A stretch of DNA of 46,766 bases from Saccoglossus kowalevskii (GCF_000003605.2 NW_003148772.1:471487-518252); one strand, 5' to 3'. Numbered from the stretch's first letter, positions 11,281-23,466 are shown. The notes: generated from the sequence alone by a model not told the origin. Numbers and translations are program-made.

Positions 11281-11441
11281 TATTCATTCATTTATCACTG
11301 AAAATATGGAAAAGGTACTAGAAGAAGAATTTGTCATGTTGCAAATATTTTATTCCTAAATTCCTATAGACAATTTTTTTATTCTTTCATATTCAGTCAT
11401 GGGTCTTGTATTTATTCTCACAATTCTCCAGCCAACACCAG

Positions 11442-11442
<1 letters not shown>

Positions 11443-11506
<64 letters not shown>
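11443..11506 (+). repeat. (AAT)n microsatellite
   Basis: About 21 uninterrupted AAT triplets. A frame through it would encode poly-Asn but shows no other sign of coding. Confidence 0.97.
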
Positions 11507-11507
<1 letters not shown>

Positions 11508-11560
11508 TGCAGTCCATGATGGCCCTGAATACTTTAAATCATCACTGTTTTGACGTCTTA

Positions 11561-11600
11561 GTGCATACTTTGCAGCATCCTCTTTATAACTTGCTTGAAA
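11561..11600. mobile_element. M7 single end
   Basis: GTGCATACTTTGCAGCATCC followed by a decayed CTCTTTATAACTTG is one arm of M7. A truncated M1 follows. Confidence 0.5.
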
Positions 11601-11614
11601 TAAATTATTGCTGC

Positions 11615-11757
11615 AGGGATGATTCAGTGAAAATAAATTTTTCTATAATTTACATTCAACTTATCGAAAATTAGTGAAGATAAATTCTATATAATTTAAT
11701 ATCCAAAAAGTCTTTTCAGTGAAAATTAATTCAGCTAAAATTAAGTATTTTACAGTA
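11615..11757 (-). mobile_element. M1 element, left part missing
   Basis: It begins inside the element (GGGATGATTCAGTGAAAATA) and runs to the intact right terminus AAGTATTTTACAGTA. The missing part is replaced by a single end of element M7. Confidence 0.82.
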
Positions 11758-11759
11758 GT

Positions 11760-13020
11760 TAATTTTTCTAATTCACTTACCATTTTGTGATGCAAAAATA
11801 TGATATAAAGGCATGGTTACCCAGAATACTTTGCTGCAAATGAGAAAATATGTTGCATTATAAAAAGGGATCAAACTTTAAGTCAATTTATTGTATAAAG
11901 TTGAAAAGTTGATCATACTTGGCCAGGTAACTTTCATATTTGCATCTCTTTAATCACATCGGGCGTGCCCCTGCCTTCAAGTGGGGTCGATCCCGGATCA
12001 GATTTCAAATAGATCTGCCGCCATTTATATACTTTTCGCAACACTTGTACAATAATCATTCAATCGAAAAGTTAACACTCGAATAAACAATTGGATTCCA
12101 CACATAGGTGTGGTCATAGTACGCACAATAACCTGAGTGAAATTTATTCTAGTAGTTTGTTAGTAGTTTCTTTACTCAAAATAATAAGTATTTGTTTTTT
12201 AATTATTATGCAAATTATATGATGATTAAAATACGTCTCTGTGAACAAAACGTTGGTCGAGTTGATCTCATTTTTTATCAGGAGTATTATTTCAATCTAT
12301 GGCTAACATCCAAAGATGTCAACGAAACATTCCACTTGTGTTTACAATCACTCAGAACTACAATAGTAAAGTTTTATACTACGAGCACCTGGCATGCAGC
12401 CACGCTAAATTGAGATTACTTTGCGATTGCCGATTATTGATTTTTTGAATGGCTAGCCATAAACACTCATACTTGTTTAAGTTAGTTGTTGTAAATTTCA
12501 AAGTTGTCGAATCTGATCAACTTACAAAAACCATCAAGTTATTGGTGCCATGTTTTTCTGTACCATATTTTCTCTATTAGAAGTGCATCTACATCTACCA
12601 TGGTTCTGCCCAGCCTGATTTGAGTGCCAGCCGCTAATTAATATTCATTTTGTCATCCTACTAGTTACGATTTAACTTTAATTAATTTAACTAAAATTAA
12701 TCTGCTTTGATGAAAGTGAAAACAAGTATATGTACCTTTTTGGCAATCACGTCTTAAAATACGTATTTTGAGACATTGACCTCTGACCTAGCAACCTTTT
12801 TCTTTTCAAAGCATGTCATCCCTTCGTTACCGCCAAAGAAGAAACAAGAATTAAATCTGTTTTCTTTTCCAATGGAATGCTGGTAAATTACGTTAATAGT
12901 GAGAAATAGGTATTCCTTGTATTGCTATCTGAATATTGCTTGTGAATTTAATTTTATGAACGAGTCATGAAGCCAAAAACATCAATAAAGCTTACTACAC
13001 TCGAGTGCAAGTGTAGATTA
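11760..13020. other. No gene seen
   Basis: Includes GGGGTCGATCCCGG at 11981-11994, which recalls a B-box but lacks a partner A-box. A 73-codon frame at 12192-12413 has no recognisable pattern. Confidence 0.5.
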
Positions 13021-13040
13021 AACAAACCTTGACACTACCC

Positions 13041-13450
13041 TACAACTATAGACAAACCTCTGTCATTTATGTAAGTACATGCACTACTAATAGAACAAAT
13101 ACAGTATTGTATACTGAATCATTAAAATATGAATTATTTTGACCATAGACATATCTCTATCATTTATGTAAGTACATACACTACTAATAGGGCAAATACA
13201 GTATTGTATACTGAATCATTAAAATATGACTTATTTTGACCATAGACACACCTGTCATTACATAAGTACATGTACTACTAATAGAGCAAATACAGTATTG
13301 TATACTGAATCATTAAAATATGACTTATTTTAACCATAGACACACCTCTGTCATTTATGTAAGTACATGCACTACTAATAGAGCAAATACAGTATTGTAT
13401 ACTGAATCATTAAAATATGAATTATTTTGACCACTGAACACAGCGTTCTT
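13041..13450 (+). repeat. 97-bp tandem repeat, about 4 units
   Basis: Units begin near 13064, 13161, 13256 and 13352 with CATTTATGTAAGTACAT and include CACTACTAATAGAGCAAATA and AGTATTGTATACTGAATC. The reverse complement forms a second array at 29925-30258. Confidence 0.93.
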
Positions 13451-13997
13451 TCATTTATAAATTGCAGTATTTATATATATATTGTGTATATGATTTCTAG
13501 TTGTATTATATTTCTATAAAAACTCCTGTGTCCTCTCGAGGAATAATATTAGTATTTTAGATGTTACAAAATATTACTGTATGAGGGCGCTCTTTTAAAC
13601 TTTTCTAAACGTAGTCAAATTATTTTCCTGAAATAAAAAAGAAAAAAATGATAAAAAAAATTCTTTTCTTCTAAGTTCCTGTTTGATCCATCTTTGAGTA
13701 TTCAGAAAATATTATATCTTCTGTTTCCAAAATTTATAGAAGGCACACATGAATTACATGTGTGAAACCTATAATTTTACTGATGGAAATGTGATGTCCT
13801 TAGAGTATTTAAACCCGACTCTAGAGGGCGCTGTTTAAAACAAAGACCAGTTTCCCAAAGATTTTAGTCAACACAAAGTACATGTATATTTTCATTCAAT
13901 TTTGAGTGCCAGCTTTTTTATTCATGTATAAAATTTTGAATACTGTTACATATTTTGGAAGAATAGATACAGTTTTTTGGAACAACAGTTTTACAAA

Positions 13998-14539
13998 AAT
14001 TAAATATTAATTAATTCTTTTTTTCCATTAGATTTGTGTGATTCTCAAAGAATTGTAAGTGAGATCATTGATCGGATAGAAAAAATGAAATAAAGTTTTA
14101 TTCCATGTATAACCTGGTTGGCAATGTCCCCAATTGTGGCACAATTTTCAGCATTAATGAGGGATTTCTCGGTTTTTGACGACAGAGTTTCACGGCGTGT
14201 CACCACAAACCATGGCGCCATGTTCACCTAGTAGTCTCAAGCAACACGCAGAGAGGTCAATACCCGTGATTCACTGTCAATCAACGTGCATAAAGTATAG
14301 ATCTGCGCGAGACTTCGGTACTTTGATCATAATACTCCCATGAAAATGCAACTTGGATTTGTTAGGCGGCGGGTGCAAAAAAATGAAGATAAAAATAATT
14401 TTTATAGCAAGTTTTTTGCACTTACAAGTCAACGGGCGCGAGAAATTACACTGAAATAAACTTTTATTTTTATTTCATTTTCGGCTCCTGTTCATTCGGC
14501 GGGTTCGTGAAACAAGGAATAATAAAAATCTGGCCTTAT
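13998..14539 (+). mobile_element. Element E, long copy lacking its left end
   Basis: It is homologous in reverse complement to 22284-22703 over most of its length (TCATTCGGCGGGTTCG, TGATCGGATAG, TTAGATTTGTGTGATTCT). The right end ACAAGGAATAATAAAAATCT plus GGCCTTA matches the terminus of the other copy. It holds about 190 bp near 14112-14300 that the other copy lacks. The left terminal repeat is missing. Confidence 0.82.
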
Positions 14540-14647
14540 GGTTGAAAAAACATGAATGTTTATCTAGTGAATTGTAATAACAAAATTATTATGTATTAAT
14601 TTATGATAACAAAATTAATTGTGATAAGGTAATCTTTTTTTAATCAT

Positions 14648-14845
<198 letters not shown>

Positions 14846-15113
14846 AAATTTCATTTTGCTGAAGATAAAATACATGTGCGTGTCACACCTAGGCTGTGTA
14901 GTGTAGAAAAGGAAAGGAAAAAAATAATACAAAACAACTATTTTTTCTATCATTACTGTTGATGCAACAAACCTGTTCTCTTTATTTTTCTAAATATTTA
15001 TAAATTTCAATGGCAGTCAATTCCAACCAGCCAATCACAGCACAGAGTGCAATGATGTCATTTGAAAATATGCAAATTCCAATAACAAATCAAAGTGACC
15101 TATCTCTGTAATC

Positions 15114-15362
15114 TTAACCGTTTCACCACTTGATTTTCTCGCCCGAATTTGTCAGCACTTTTTTCTTATATTCTAGAATATTTCTGGGAATGAAACCTAG
15201 TTTTGGAGCCAACAGACAAAATTTGAATCAGTGTTCAGTTTTTACTCAAAAAGTTTGGCTATGTTTGTCCCAATATTCTGAATGAAAGTGCAGACTATAA
15301 ACAGGAATATTTTGTGAATTTGTGATGAAAAACTGAAAAGGAAACTGGTGGTGAAAAGTTAC
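15114..15362. mobile_element. M5 element, TTAA type
   Basis: TTAACCGTTTCACCACTTG to CTGGTGGTGAAAAGTTA. Same interior block order as the other copies. It lies about 340 bp above the candidate promoter. Confidence 0.88.
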
Positions 15363-15754
15363 CGCCATCAGGATTTTTTAGAAATATAATTTTATATACT
15401 ATATATTTTTAATATTTTGTAATTTATTTTAAAATTTATGGTGATTACATATTTTAAATATTATGTACATTTTGTGATATAAGATGAATAAAGAAAAACA
15501 AAATCAATAAACTGTTTTTTGGTCTGAAATCTCAGTAATGAAATTGGAATTTAACAATTGATTTCCGACTTAGAAATTGAGACACAGGGTGAATTATGAA
15601 TAAATATTTTGTAAGCGCTGACATTTTTTTGTAATGAGTGAATCCAGTCAAATTTATATTACTATTGCTTTTATTTTTTGATAATAATGTTTAAAAGCCA
15701 TTACAGTGGTAATGATGACCTCTTTGCATTTAACTGACCTCACCACACCCATGC

Positions 15755-15767
15755 CGGTCAAAGGTCA
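15755..15767 (+). promoter_or_regulatory. DR1-like nuclear receptor site
   Basis: CGGTCA A AGGTCA is a direct repeat of the AGGTCA half-site with one base between, the arrangement recognised by HNF4, RXR heterodimers and COUP-TF in animals. It lies about 190 bases above the candidate start codon. Short motifs occur by chance, so function is unproven. Confidence 0.4.
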
Positions 15768-15866
15768 AATGAAAGCAGATACGCGATATGCCAGCTTGCT
15801 TGTTGTCTGCATTGCGGGCAGCCATTTGTAGACGGCCTGGGACGGAATATTTCTCTGCAAATTTTG

Positions 15867-15899
15867 GTCACAATTTTCTGTAATTACGAAAATTGTGAC
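15867..15899. promoter_or_regulatory. 33-bp dyad with a TAATTA centre
   Basis: GTCACAATTTTC and GAAAATTGTGAC are perfect 12-base reverse complements. Between them lies one T and the self-complementary GTAATTAC, so nearly the whole 33 bases are symmetric. It starts 90 bases before the candidate ATG. It could be a binding site for a dimeric factor (the centre is a homeodomain-type core) or a hairpin in the 5' UTR. Confidence 0.7.
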
Positions 15900-15902
15900 T
15901 CA
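15896..15902 (+). promoter_or_regulatory. AP-1 consensus TGACTCA
   Basis: An exact TGACTCA overlaps the right arm of the dyad, about 55 bases above the candidate ATG. A seven-base match is expected by chance every several kilobases, so only its setting makes it notable. Confidence 0.35.
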
Positions 15903-15956
15903 GAAGTCAGTTAATTTGTACTTATCCGGCGCCGGGGAACTCTAAAAAGCAGAAAA

Positions 15957-15980
15957 ATGGCAGAACAAGACGATAACGAG
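15957..15980 (+). CDS. Candidate short first coding exon, possibly of the coronin gene
   Basis: An ATG in the good context AAAAATGG opens MAEQDDNE and reaches GAG|GTCGGT, a weak but possible splice donor. Splitting there leaves phase 0, which matches the phase-0 start of the coronin exon at 36189, giving an acidic eight-residue leader in front of its Met. Without splicing the frame runs only 45 codons to TGA at 16092. The stretch above it is more CpG-rich than its surroundings and carries promoter-like motifs. CORO2B is known to have a short leader exon before an internal Met, so the arrangement is plausible. It could instead be an alternative first exon, the start of a different gene, or chance; a stronger donor in another phase (GTACAT at 15985) would break the join. 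No transcript evidence is available here. Confidence 0.33.
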
Positions 15981-16092
15981 GTCGGTACATTAGATTTTTC
16001 TCCGAGTTTCTATCGCTACTTGCAATACCTCGGAACGCACTTCCTCATTTTCAGAAGTCAATTTTTAGTGACAGTCGACGGAAATCCTCTTT

Positions 16093-17120
16093 GAAAACAA
16101 TAACATTCATACCATTCAGGAGATTTTGACATTTGTAACTTTCTTTGCTTGTTGCCTTTCAATTATTCAAAAGATTTTGTTATCGCCCATTGTCGAGGAC
16201 ATGTTGACATTTTGTTGTGACATAGATTCCGACGTGATTTTTCGTGGTTGTCCATGGTTTTAAAAAATGTTACTTATGTATCTAAGCGCGGTAAATATTT
16301 TTGTTAGTCGGTATTGTTAAAAATGTTTGCAAAGTCGATATTTAAATTTTAATAGCAGATTTTACAAAGCTTGATCGACCTTTCTATTTTTACTATCCTG
16401 TTCCAAAAAAACAGATTTAACTACAAAGTCCTAGAACACAATCAACAATATCGAAAGAAATTGTGTTTGTTATCACAACTAAATATCTATTCTATTTAAT
16501 ATTTTAATAATGTGTTTATTTTTTTCAAGAAACCTATTTTTCGTTGTTTATTTGGAACAGCAACAACCCTTTTTTCAACATGTTGAATTTCACGCATGGC
16601 ATCCTCTCACCTGCTTACGTTTGGCTATTATATTGCCACACCCCCACACTGCTAAAAAATCTACCCCCTTTTTTGTAACACAAAACTAGAACTAGCCACT
16701 AATTTATGATTACAAAATTTCGAATTTTATGCCTTGTAAACTGGTTTCTTGCATCTGCGGATTTTACACAGGTGTTCTAAATATAGCACCCATCTGGTTT
16801 AAGCATATGTTTATATTAAAAATTAAGATATCATCTGTTTTGTGTATGACTAAAAACATGATTTAATTTAGCAAACCATTGATTGCCTTCTTTCCCTTGT
16901 GATTAATTTGAAATTAATATTAAAGGACAAATTAATCACTATATAATCAAGTAATATTTCACTGGTATACAATTTTGTAATTTTAAACCATTCATGAGGC
17001 TGACATTTTGCGAAAGTCATTGACTCTTTATCGTGAAGACCTTAGGAGAATGATTGATTTTAATAATTATTTCTGACTTCATATGTTTGTAAAAAAAAAA
17101 TTGAATGGTGTGTACATTAC
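16093..17120. other. No gene seen
   Basis: Unique-looking A/T-rich sequence after the candidate first exon; no second exon found. Confidence 0.5.
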
Positions 17121-17581
17121 TGTATGGAGATTATTTATTCGCTGGATGTTATTTTTTTTTACTTTTGATGATAGCAAAATTGGCTAAATTGAAACTCAGG
17201 AGAATGTGCAAAGTTTAACAATAGGCTGGGTGGTTTCCTTCACAAACCATTGAATTTAAAAATTAGTCAAAAATCCTGCAACACTGAAAAAAACTTAACT
17301 CTGTGAATATTTCTCCCACTAATGTAGTTGTAAACAAATGTATTAACATTCGCATGATTAAATCGATATTATGACATCACCTTCAAAAAGTTTCCATGAA
17401 TAGCTGATGTGAGCAATACAATAACTGCTGCGTCAGTAGGGGATTTTTAATGGTGTGGTTCATGCACCTTGAAGTTTACAAAAAAACATTATGCGTTGTG
17501 AGAAAGTCGATTCAGTACCTTGATTCTATTTTCATTACCCACTATAGCTCTTCAGCATCCAATGTAAACAAAAGAATGGTA

Positions 17582-17758
17582 TTAAAGCGGGGGAGTCGTC
17601 CCCTCCGCATGCGTCAGATGGCCATAGCGTGTCATTGTTTACAAACAAGCGTCTACCCAATAGTACCCATGAGCCTTTGCGTTTTTAGCGTGTGTTGTTA
17701 ATCGTCGCTTGGGACTCGATTCCTGCGCATGCACAGGTGACGACCTGCCCGCTCTAAA
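17582..17758. mobile_element. G1 element, CpG-rich with inverted ends
   Basis: TTAAAGCGGGGGAGTCGTC at the left and GACGACCTGCCCGCTCTAAA at the right are inverted repeats. The interior (GGCCATAGCGTGTCATTG, CATGAGCCTTTGCG) matches the G1 copy at 35498 in reverse complement. Confidence 0.88.
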
Positions 17759-17759
17759 T

Positions 17760-18985
17760 AATACAGGGTAACCTTGTATACTTGATAACTGTAGGTGATG
17801 TAGTTACCTCGTATAAAGAAAAAATCTGAACATCTTAACATCTTGAGTACTGATGCATGTTTGTCCAAATGCTGATGTTTTTTTTAAAAAAAAATGAAAA
17901 TTGTTATTGTTTTTGTACTGCATCAGGGATCAATATTAATGTATGTTCACCTGCCCCTCATACCCCTCATACTTGGACAAGTAAATGTACAGATTGCCTG
18001 TCTCTGTGGACGGGTGAAAAAACAGGTGTTCTTCTAAACTGGGGAACAGAGGCGCAGTGCCCTGATACTCTCGGTTGGTACCCTCTTACCGAATTGCCAA
18101 TTTAACTTACAAGTCATAAATATGTTTCTTGAGCCACGCACTTCCGTGCTGCCGGCAACATGAAATCTTTCTCAAATATATTTTTCTCCGTGAAAACTTC
18201 CCAGCAACACCAGCTGACAATGTGTCTTGACACAAATACACTAAAATTACTCTAAATCTATATCAATGGCGATAAATACACCGTTAAAATGGCACAGAAA
18301 TCTTCCAATATGGCGTTTCCAGGTCGATCTGCCCTTCCACACCTTTCACACCTATTCCCCCGCTTGGTCACTCCACTCCCTCACCAGTGGGAAAAAAAAA
18401 ACTGAATAAAGATACCAAGTTTGTACTGACTGATCAAACTGGGTAGTCAAGAATTATGTCCAGAAAATTGCCTTCAGAATTTCCAAAACTAATGAAATAA
18501 TGACAAGCCAATAATTAAATTTTTATCTCAAATAATTTCGTAATTTATTTTGCTGGGTATAGGTACATCATATTTAGGACAGATACTTCTATTCTCAAAT
18601 CTGCTCAATGGAAAGATAACTTTAAATTTTTTTTATTTCAACCTATGTACATGTATGATAATTCATCTTATCAGTGTCATCCAGGCACATTTGTAGTGGC
18701 TTCTTGTATTGTATAACTCCGGGCTATCACCATTCATGTACATTATATCTCTGTGCCCTAAAAAACCCTTGTACAGAATTGTCCCACCTAGAGTTCATCT
18801 TAACTTTAAAATATTCACATTCAAGTGATAAAATATTCCAAAAGTATTTTTACCTGCTATCAACACTTGTACTACTCTGCAATTATGCAGTGTTTTTTGC
18901 TATATGTAAAACTTGTAAATACAAGAATTGTATCGTACATGCTTTCAGAATTTAGCGCATCTCCAATAGAAATTTACATAAACCA
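17760..18985. other. No confident gene; CpG-containing patch at 18000-18400
   Basis: The patch has GACGGGTGAA, GCACTTCCGTGCTGCCGGC and two ATGGCG/CGCCAT words, unlike the flanks, and could be an old element or a minor promoter. The 82-codon frame at 17857-18105 is not recognised. Confidence 0.4.
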
Positions 18986-18987
18986 TA

Positions 18988-19191
18988 CTGTAAAATGGTT
19001 AATTATTCACTGGGGGTTAATTTCGCTTATTTCGTTGACTGGAAAATGCACTAAATTAAAACCCAGTGAATATGTAAAATTTAGCATAGAACACATTATC
19101 TAAATGATAAAACCGTGAATAACACTGAATATGCCTGAAATGGTGAATCAGCAAAATTTAAACCTAGTGAAAATTAGTCATTTTACAGTAA
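18988..19191. mobile_element. M2 MITE-like element, complete
   Basis: TACTGTAAAATGGTTAATTA opens and ATTAGTCATTTTACAGTA closes the element, about 204 bp. The interior (CACTGGGGGTTAATTTCGC and the inverted AAACCTAGTGAA) differs from M1, although the first ten bases are the same. Confidence 0.85.
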
Positions 19192-19204
19192 CTTGAATTT
19201 ATTA

Positions 19205-19418
19205 TACTGTAAAATACTTTACCTTCACCTGGAATTTATTTTTGCTATTTTCACTGAAGGGGTGATTCAGTGAAAATGAAATTCAACAAATACACCTTTT
19301 TTCCTATACTTAACATTTAACTCATCCAAAAATCAGTGAAATTAAATTCCATACTGAACACCAAGAAAAGCTTTCTCAGCAAAAAATTATTCCAGCTGAA
19401 ATAAAATATTTTACAGTA
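19205..19418 (-). mobile_element. M1 element, complete
   Basis: TACTGTAAAATACTTTACCT to AATATTTTACAGTA, 214 bp. It lies 13 bp to the right of a complete M2 element, so two families with the same terminal bases sit side by side. Confidence 0.92.
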
Positions 19419-19419
19419 A

Positions 19420-20530
19420 ACAGGATCATTAACCATTATTCTGCTATCCCCATGTACTTTTACAGCTTTCTCAATCAGATAAGCGTTAAAATATCTCATT
19501 TTCCCAACAATTATTTATATTTTGTATTTTGAGTGCCTTTGGTGGCAAAAGTTGTTAATTTATGTAGGCATATCTAAATATAATTTGTCATTTGTGACTA
19601 CCGGAGAAGAGGTAGGGAGTGTTGGGTTTTTTTAACAGAAAATCGTTAGCATGATTTAATTGGAATCCACCTACTTCAGAATTGTGTCAAAATCTATTGG
19701 TACATAAAATGCACTTTAAGATAATCTACTTAAAAAAATGTTGTTTAATTTTTTCTGCCACTCAAAACATTTAGTGTTAAAAATGAATAATTGGTCTAAT
19801 TTTTAGTGGCAGACAAAGAATCACAAGGGATCAATCATTTGAAATCATGGGGAGAGGAAGATTTGTTGAAAAAAAAAAGTGCAAGCAATACATTAAGTTA
19901 AAAAAAATGCATGCTAAATATGACAGGAACAACTTGTGAGCATATTAATGAAAAATAAAAATGACAAGACACTTCAAAGAAAATTGCACTGGCAACACTC
20001 TTCTAGCCACCCCCATGATTTCAAATGACTGACCCTTACCTGTTTAGTTAGGTGAAATAAAAAAAAAAATTAGTATGATTCCAATAATCCTACTATATTG
20101 CTCTACCCTAAAACTTGTATGACCAAACCAATATCATTCGCAAGCCTGAATGAATGCGAACAATATGAGGTGTGAATATTTTGGCGAGTGTTAAAATACT
20201 TTCCTTTCGGTCTTGTGTGCGTGTTTCCAGGGGCCGGCTTGTGGTCTCATACACGTGAATGTTAGCCGATCGGTTCCGGCATGAATGTCAGGCGAAAAAA
20301 ATGGTGCAAAATCACAAAAGATTTGAGTTAAATCGTAATTTTATCAAGAATTCTAACCAATTTGTACAGTCTATGTGTTATGTAAACAAATCAGATTGCT
20401 AGCACACAGAAAAATAAGTGATGAAGGAAAAAATTAATTAAATCTTTTTTTGAAGTGCATGTTTTTGGACATTCAGTCTCTGTTTACCGTAGATCTTTTT
20501 TTTCTTATTTTTTTTGAGAGAGCAACAATC
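19420..20530. other. No gene; promoter-like patch at 20160-20300
   Basis: GGGGCCGGCTTGTGG, CACGTG and GCCGATCGGTTCCGGC make 20200-20290 locally CpG-rich. An alternative first exon could lie here but no coding start with a fitting donor is evident. Confidence 0.4.
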
Positions 20531-20582
20531 TTATCATTAATGGAGCAAATACAGTATTCACAATTGTATATACGACTCATTG
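20531..20582 (+). repeat. Single partial monomer of the 97-bp repeat
   Basis: TTAATGGAGCAAATACAGTAT and ATTGTATATACGACTCATT resemble the middle of the 97-bp unit, with a small insertion. Confidence 0.5.
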
Positions 20583-20860
20583 TCGTATGCCACGGCCTCG
20601 GTCTCTTTTACGGCAAGCCTACAGAGAATATTTCGTAGAGTTTCGAAGCAGAAATAAACTCTGGCGGCGAGAATGATACGACTTTAAGTACAAAAAAACG
20701 TTGAAGGATATAGGACATTATCACATGGCAAGCAACTCAGATTGGAAAAAGAAAAATTAATATACAACCATGTTATTCTGTCGTAATTTTAATTCTAAAT
20801 ACTCGCTTTTAATTTAGTTACTAATAAATAGTGCATATTAATGAGATTTAATGTAGTAAA

Positions 20861-21068
20861 TACTGTAAAATACTTTATTTTTGCTTGGAATTAATTTTCG
20901 CTATTTTTGCTGAAGGAATGATTTGGTGAAAATAAAATCCAGCGAATATACCTTTTTTCCTATATTTTACATTCAACTCATCAGAAATCAGTGAAAATAA
21001 ATTCCATATAAAACACCCAAAAAGTCTTTTCAGCGAAAATAATTCCAGCTAAAATAAAGTATTTTATG
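20861..21068 (-). mobile_element. M1 element, complete but for the last bases
   Basis: The left terminus and interior match the family, and the right end reads AAAGTATTTTATGTTTA in place of TTTTACAGTA. It belongs to the older subfamily with CACCCAAAAAGTCTTTTCAG. Confidence 0.9.
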
Positions 21069-21069
21069 T

Positions 21070-21715
21070 TTACTCGGTACAATGGTTTTTGCAGTATCAG
21101 ACCTACAGTTGTGTCTTATTAAATATTGATTCCATAAATCAGTACAATTGTTTGCGTACATAAAATGTAAACATGCACTACTATGAGCTAGCTGAGGACC
21201 AGCTGCCTCACAACCAAAAAATACCTGTACACTAATTTATAAAATGTTATACTAAAATATTACATTCACTGGCCTCGGTCTTTCATAATAATTTTTTTAT
21301 TTTCAATTTTCAATTCAGCCAAAAAATCCAGCTTAAAGGCCATTTTTGTCACCATTCATGTAAAAATATGTAATTATATGTGCATACAGTTTTTCCACAA
21401 TTTTTAATTTTTTTTTGGAGGTGGGGGGCTGTCAAAACCTGTAGTTAATGGAAAATTGTGTTTGTGTGATTGAAACATAATAAAAAAAATTGTGGTAAAA
21501 TACATAATTACAAATATTTAAAATGCTAGATTAAAATACTTGTACTTTAATATAAAAACAAAATTATTTTGAAAGCAATGAAGAGTGCGCAGGAAATTAG
21601 CAAACTGTTTAACTCCTTCCCTCAGCTTACTACCTAATGTGGGTATACATGTTCTATTGTGGAATATTTTAGTGATTATTACATTTTATAGTCATTGTGC
21701 ATGTTTTTGCATTCT
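21070..21715. other. No gene seen
   Basis: A/T-rich, with a G-rich TTTGGAGGTGGGGGGCTG at 21414-21431; nothing else recognised. Confidence 0.55.
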
Positions 21716-21719
21716 TATA

Positions 21720-21860
21720 TTCTACCTTTACGCTCAAACATTTTCTTTTATTTGTTATCAATAAAGAGCCATTGCTTGAAACATCATGCTATTTTTCATA
21801 GTTACTTAGGATAAAGATTACCAAATATTACCTACTATATATCTAAATTGAGTGATGTTA
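21720..21860 (+). repeat. AGAGCCATTGCT-GAAAC repeat, copy 1
   Basis: TTATCAATAAAGAGCCATTG, CTTGAAACATCATGCTAT and GATTACCAAATATTACCTAC recur in reverse complement at 46360-46462. The core looks like a decayed hammerhead-type stem with GAAAC. Confidence 0.75.
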
Positions 21861-22283
21861 TATTATCTAGAACATCTCTATTTTTAGCTCCTGTGTTGAT
21901 CAAAGTGGGTACCGAGGATCCATGAGTGATTTGCAGACATGATTGGTTTTGGGGCCATATCAATGTCACCATCTCCGACCACTATTGAGTTTGATTTTTC
22001 GTATATTTTGTTATAAAACACCAATTATTTCTTATATTCTGTATTCACAAGGGAATTCTCCAGTGTTTAACTTTGATTTGTTTAGTTATTAATTTATTGA
22101 CACAATCCAAACAACTTATCGGTTCGGGACAACTGATTTATAATAGTACATGTAGACATAAGATTTTAATCAGATTGGAAAACTAGGGCTCTCTGTGTTT
22201 GTTAGGTGTAGTATAATCTTGTACCAGGGACTGAAAACAAGACAGTGCACATTGTTGAATTGTCAAGTTCGCTTCTTTCATCT

Positions 22284-22703
22284 TTAGGCCAGACTTTTAT
22301 TATCCCTTGTTTTGCGAACCCGCCGAATGAACAGGAGCCGAAAATGAAATAAAAATAAAATTTTATTGCAGCGTAATTTCTTGTAAGTGCAAAAAATTGC
22401 TGAAAAAAACTTATTTTTATCTTCATTTTTTTTCCGCCCGCCGCGTAACAAACCCAAGTTGCATTTTCGTTTGAGTATCATGATCAAAGTACCAAGTCTC
22501 GCGCAGATGAGAAACAAGGTTATACATGGAATAACATTTTATTTCATTTCTTCTCTCCGATCAATGATCTCACTCACAATTCTTTAAGAATCACACAAAT
22601 CTAATGGGGGAAAAAAAATTCATTTAATTTTTTTTCCGTCCTCCTCAAAAAAATTGCCTTATAAAAACTCGAGAAACAAGGAATAAAAAAAGTCTGGCCT
22701 TAG
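22284..22703 (-). mobile_element. Element E, complete 420-bp copy
   Basis: AGGCCAGACTTTTATTATCC at the left and AATAAAAAAAGTCTGGCCTT at the right are inverted ends, extending into an ACAAGG/CCTTGT block. Short frames inside are not protein-like. Compared with the 13998 copy it is internally deleted. Confidence 0.88.
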
Positions 22704-22875
22704 TTCCACTGTCGATTTCGTTGACTGAGTATACAATGCAGCTGTTCTTATTACTGATTTTTCCCCTTTTTTGACTTCTTGAAAACAGCAAGTCTGTTTG
22801 CTTTGATACTTGGTACAATGTATACTGAAAACATGTTGAAAAAGCGACATACTATTTTACCAAATTGTGGTAAAA

Positions 22876-23392
22876 TGACGTAATAGCGTAATGTTTGATT
22901 TAGCGAATCTCTCTCTTGTCTTTGTTGATTTCCTGTTTTCACAATACTTGTCTGTCACCTGCCAAAACAAATGCGCAGTTATCACCTCCATAAAAACAAA
23001 GAAAAACTAGTAAGTGTAATGAGAAAGCGTTCCAGATTATTACGTTTTCTGTGTTGTTTACAAAGTGTGTGTGTGGGAAAAAAAGATGTTGTTTGGCTGC
23101 CATTTTGAATTTATAATGAAGTCATTAGCGACATCTTAAATTAGCGAATTAGTTCTCTCGCTAAATTCGTTAAAAAGACATGCTCGTGAAAAAGACATGT
23201 TTTACAAGTAGGTATGTAGTTTTAATACTAACCACAGTAGCAGCATCATTTTCATTGTCAGACGTTGAACGTTGTTTGGCTGCCATTTTGAATTTATAAT
23301 GAAGTCATTAGCGACATCTTAAATTAGCGAATTAGTTCTCTAGCTAAATTCGTTAAAAAGACATGCTCGTGAAAAAGAAATGTTTTACAGTA
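22876..23392. mobile_element. M6 element region with internal 183-bp duplication
   Basis: The right end reads GAAATGTTTTACAGTA, sharing the terminal bases of M1-M3. Inside, TTAGCGAATTAG...CTCTCGCTAAATTCGTT forms an inverted repeat. A block starting GTTGTTTGGCTGCCATTTTG occurs at 23088-23206 and again at 23271-23392, period 183 bp, nearly identical. The left limit is uncertain. Confidence 0.65.
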
Positions 23393-23466
23393 TATGTATT
23401 TGAGTGGATCTCTCAGATTTCTTCAAATCTCTACGTGTCGGTCAATACTGCTGCTGTACTGTCTTT

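Larger units (their letters stand above)
15700..15956 (+). promoter_or_regulatory. Candidate promoter / 5' UTR region
   Basis: The stretch is locally richer in G+C and CpG (ATACGCGATATG, GCATTGCGGGCAGCC, ATCCGGCGCCGGGG) than the A/T-rich flanks and holds no copy of the dispersed repeats found elsewhere. It contains a DR1-type nuclear-receptor site, further TGACCTC half-sites near 15716 and 15735, a 33-bp dyad and an AP-1 consensus, and it ends at the candidate start ATG. No clear TATA box is seen. Promoter status is inferred from composition and motifs only. Confidence 0.4.

Noticed and set aside
11981-11994. tRNA or tRNA-derived SINE from GGGGTCGATCCCGG
   Set aside because: No A-box at the right distance and no cloverleaf can be drawn.
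17857-18105. 82-codon frame as a gene
   Set aside because: It passes through a poly-T/poly-A stretch, has no recognisable pattern and no splice context.
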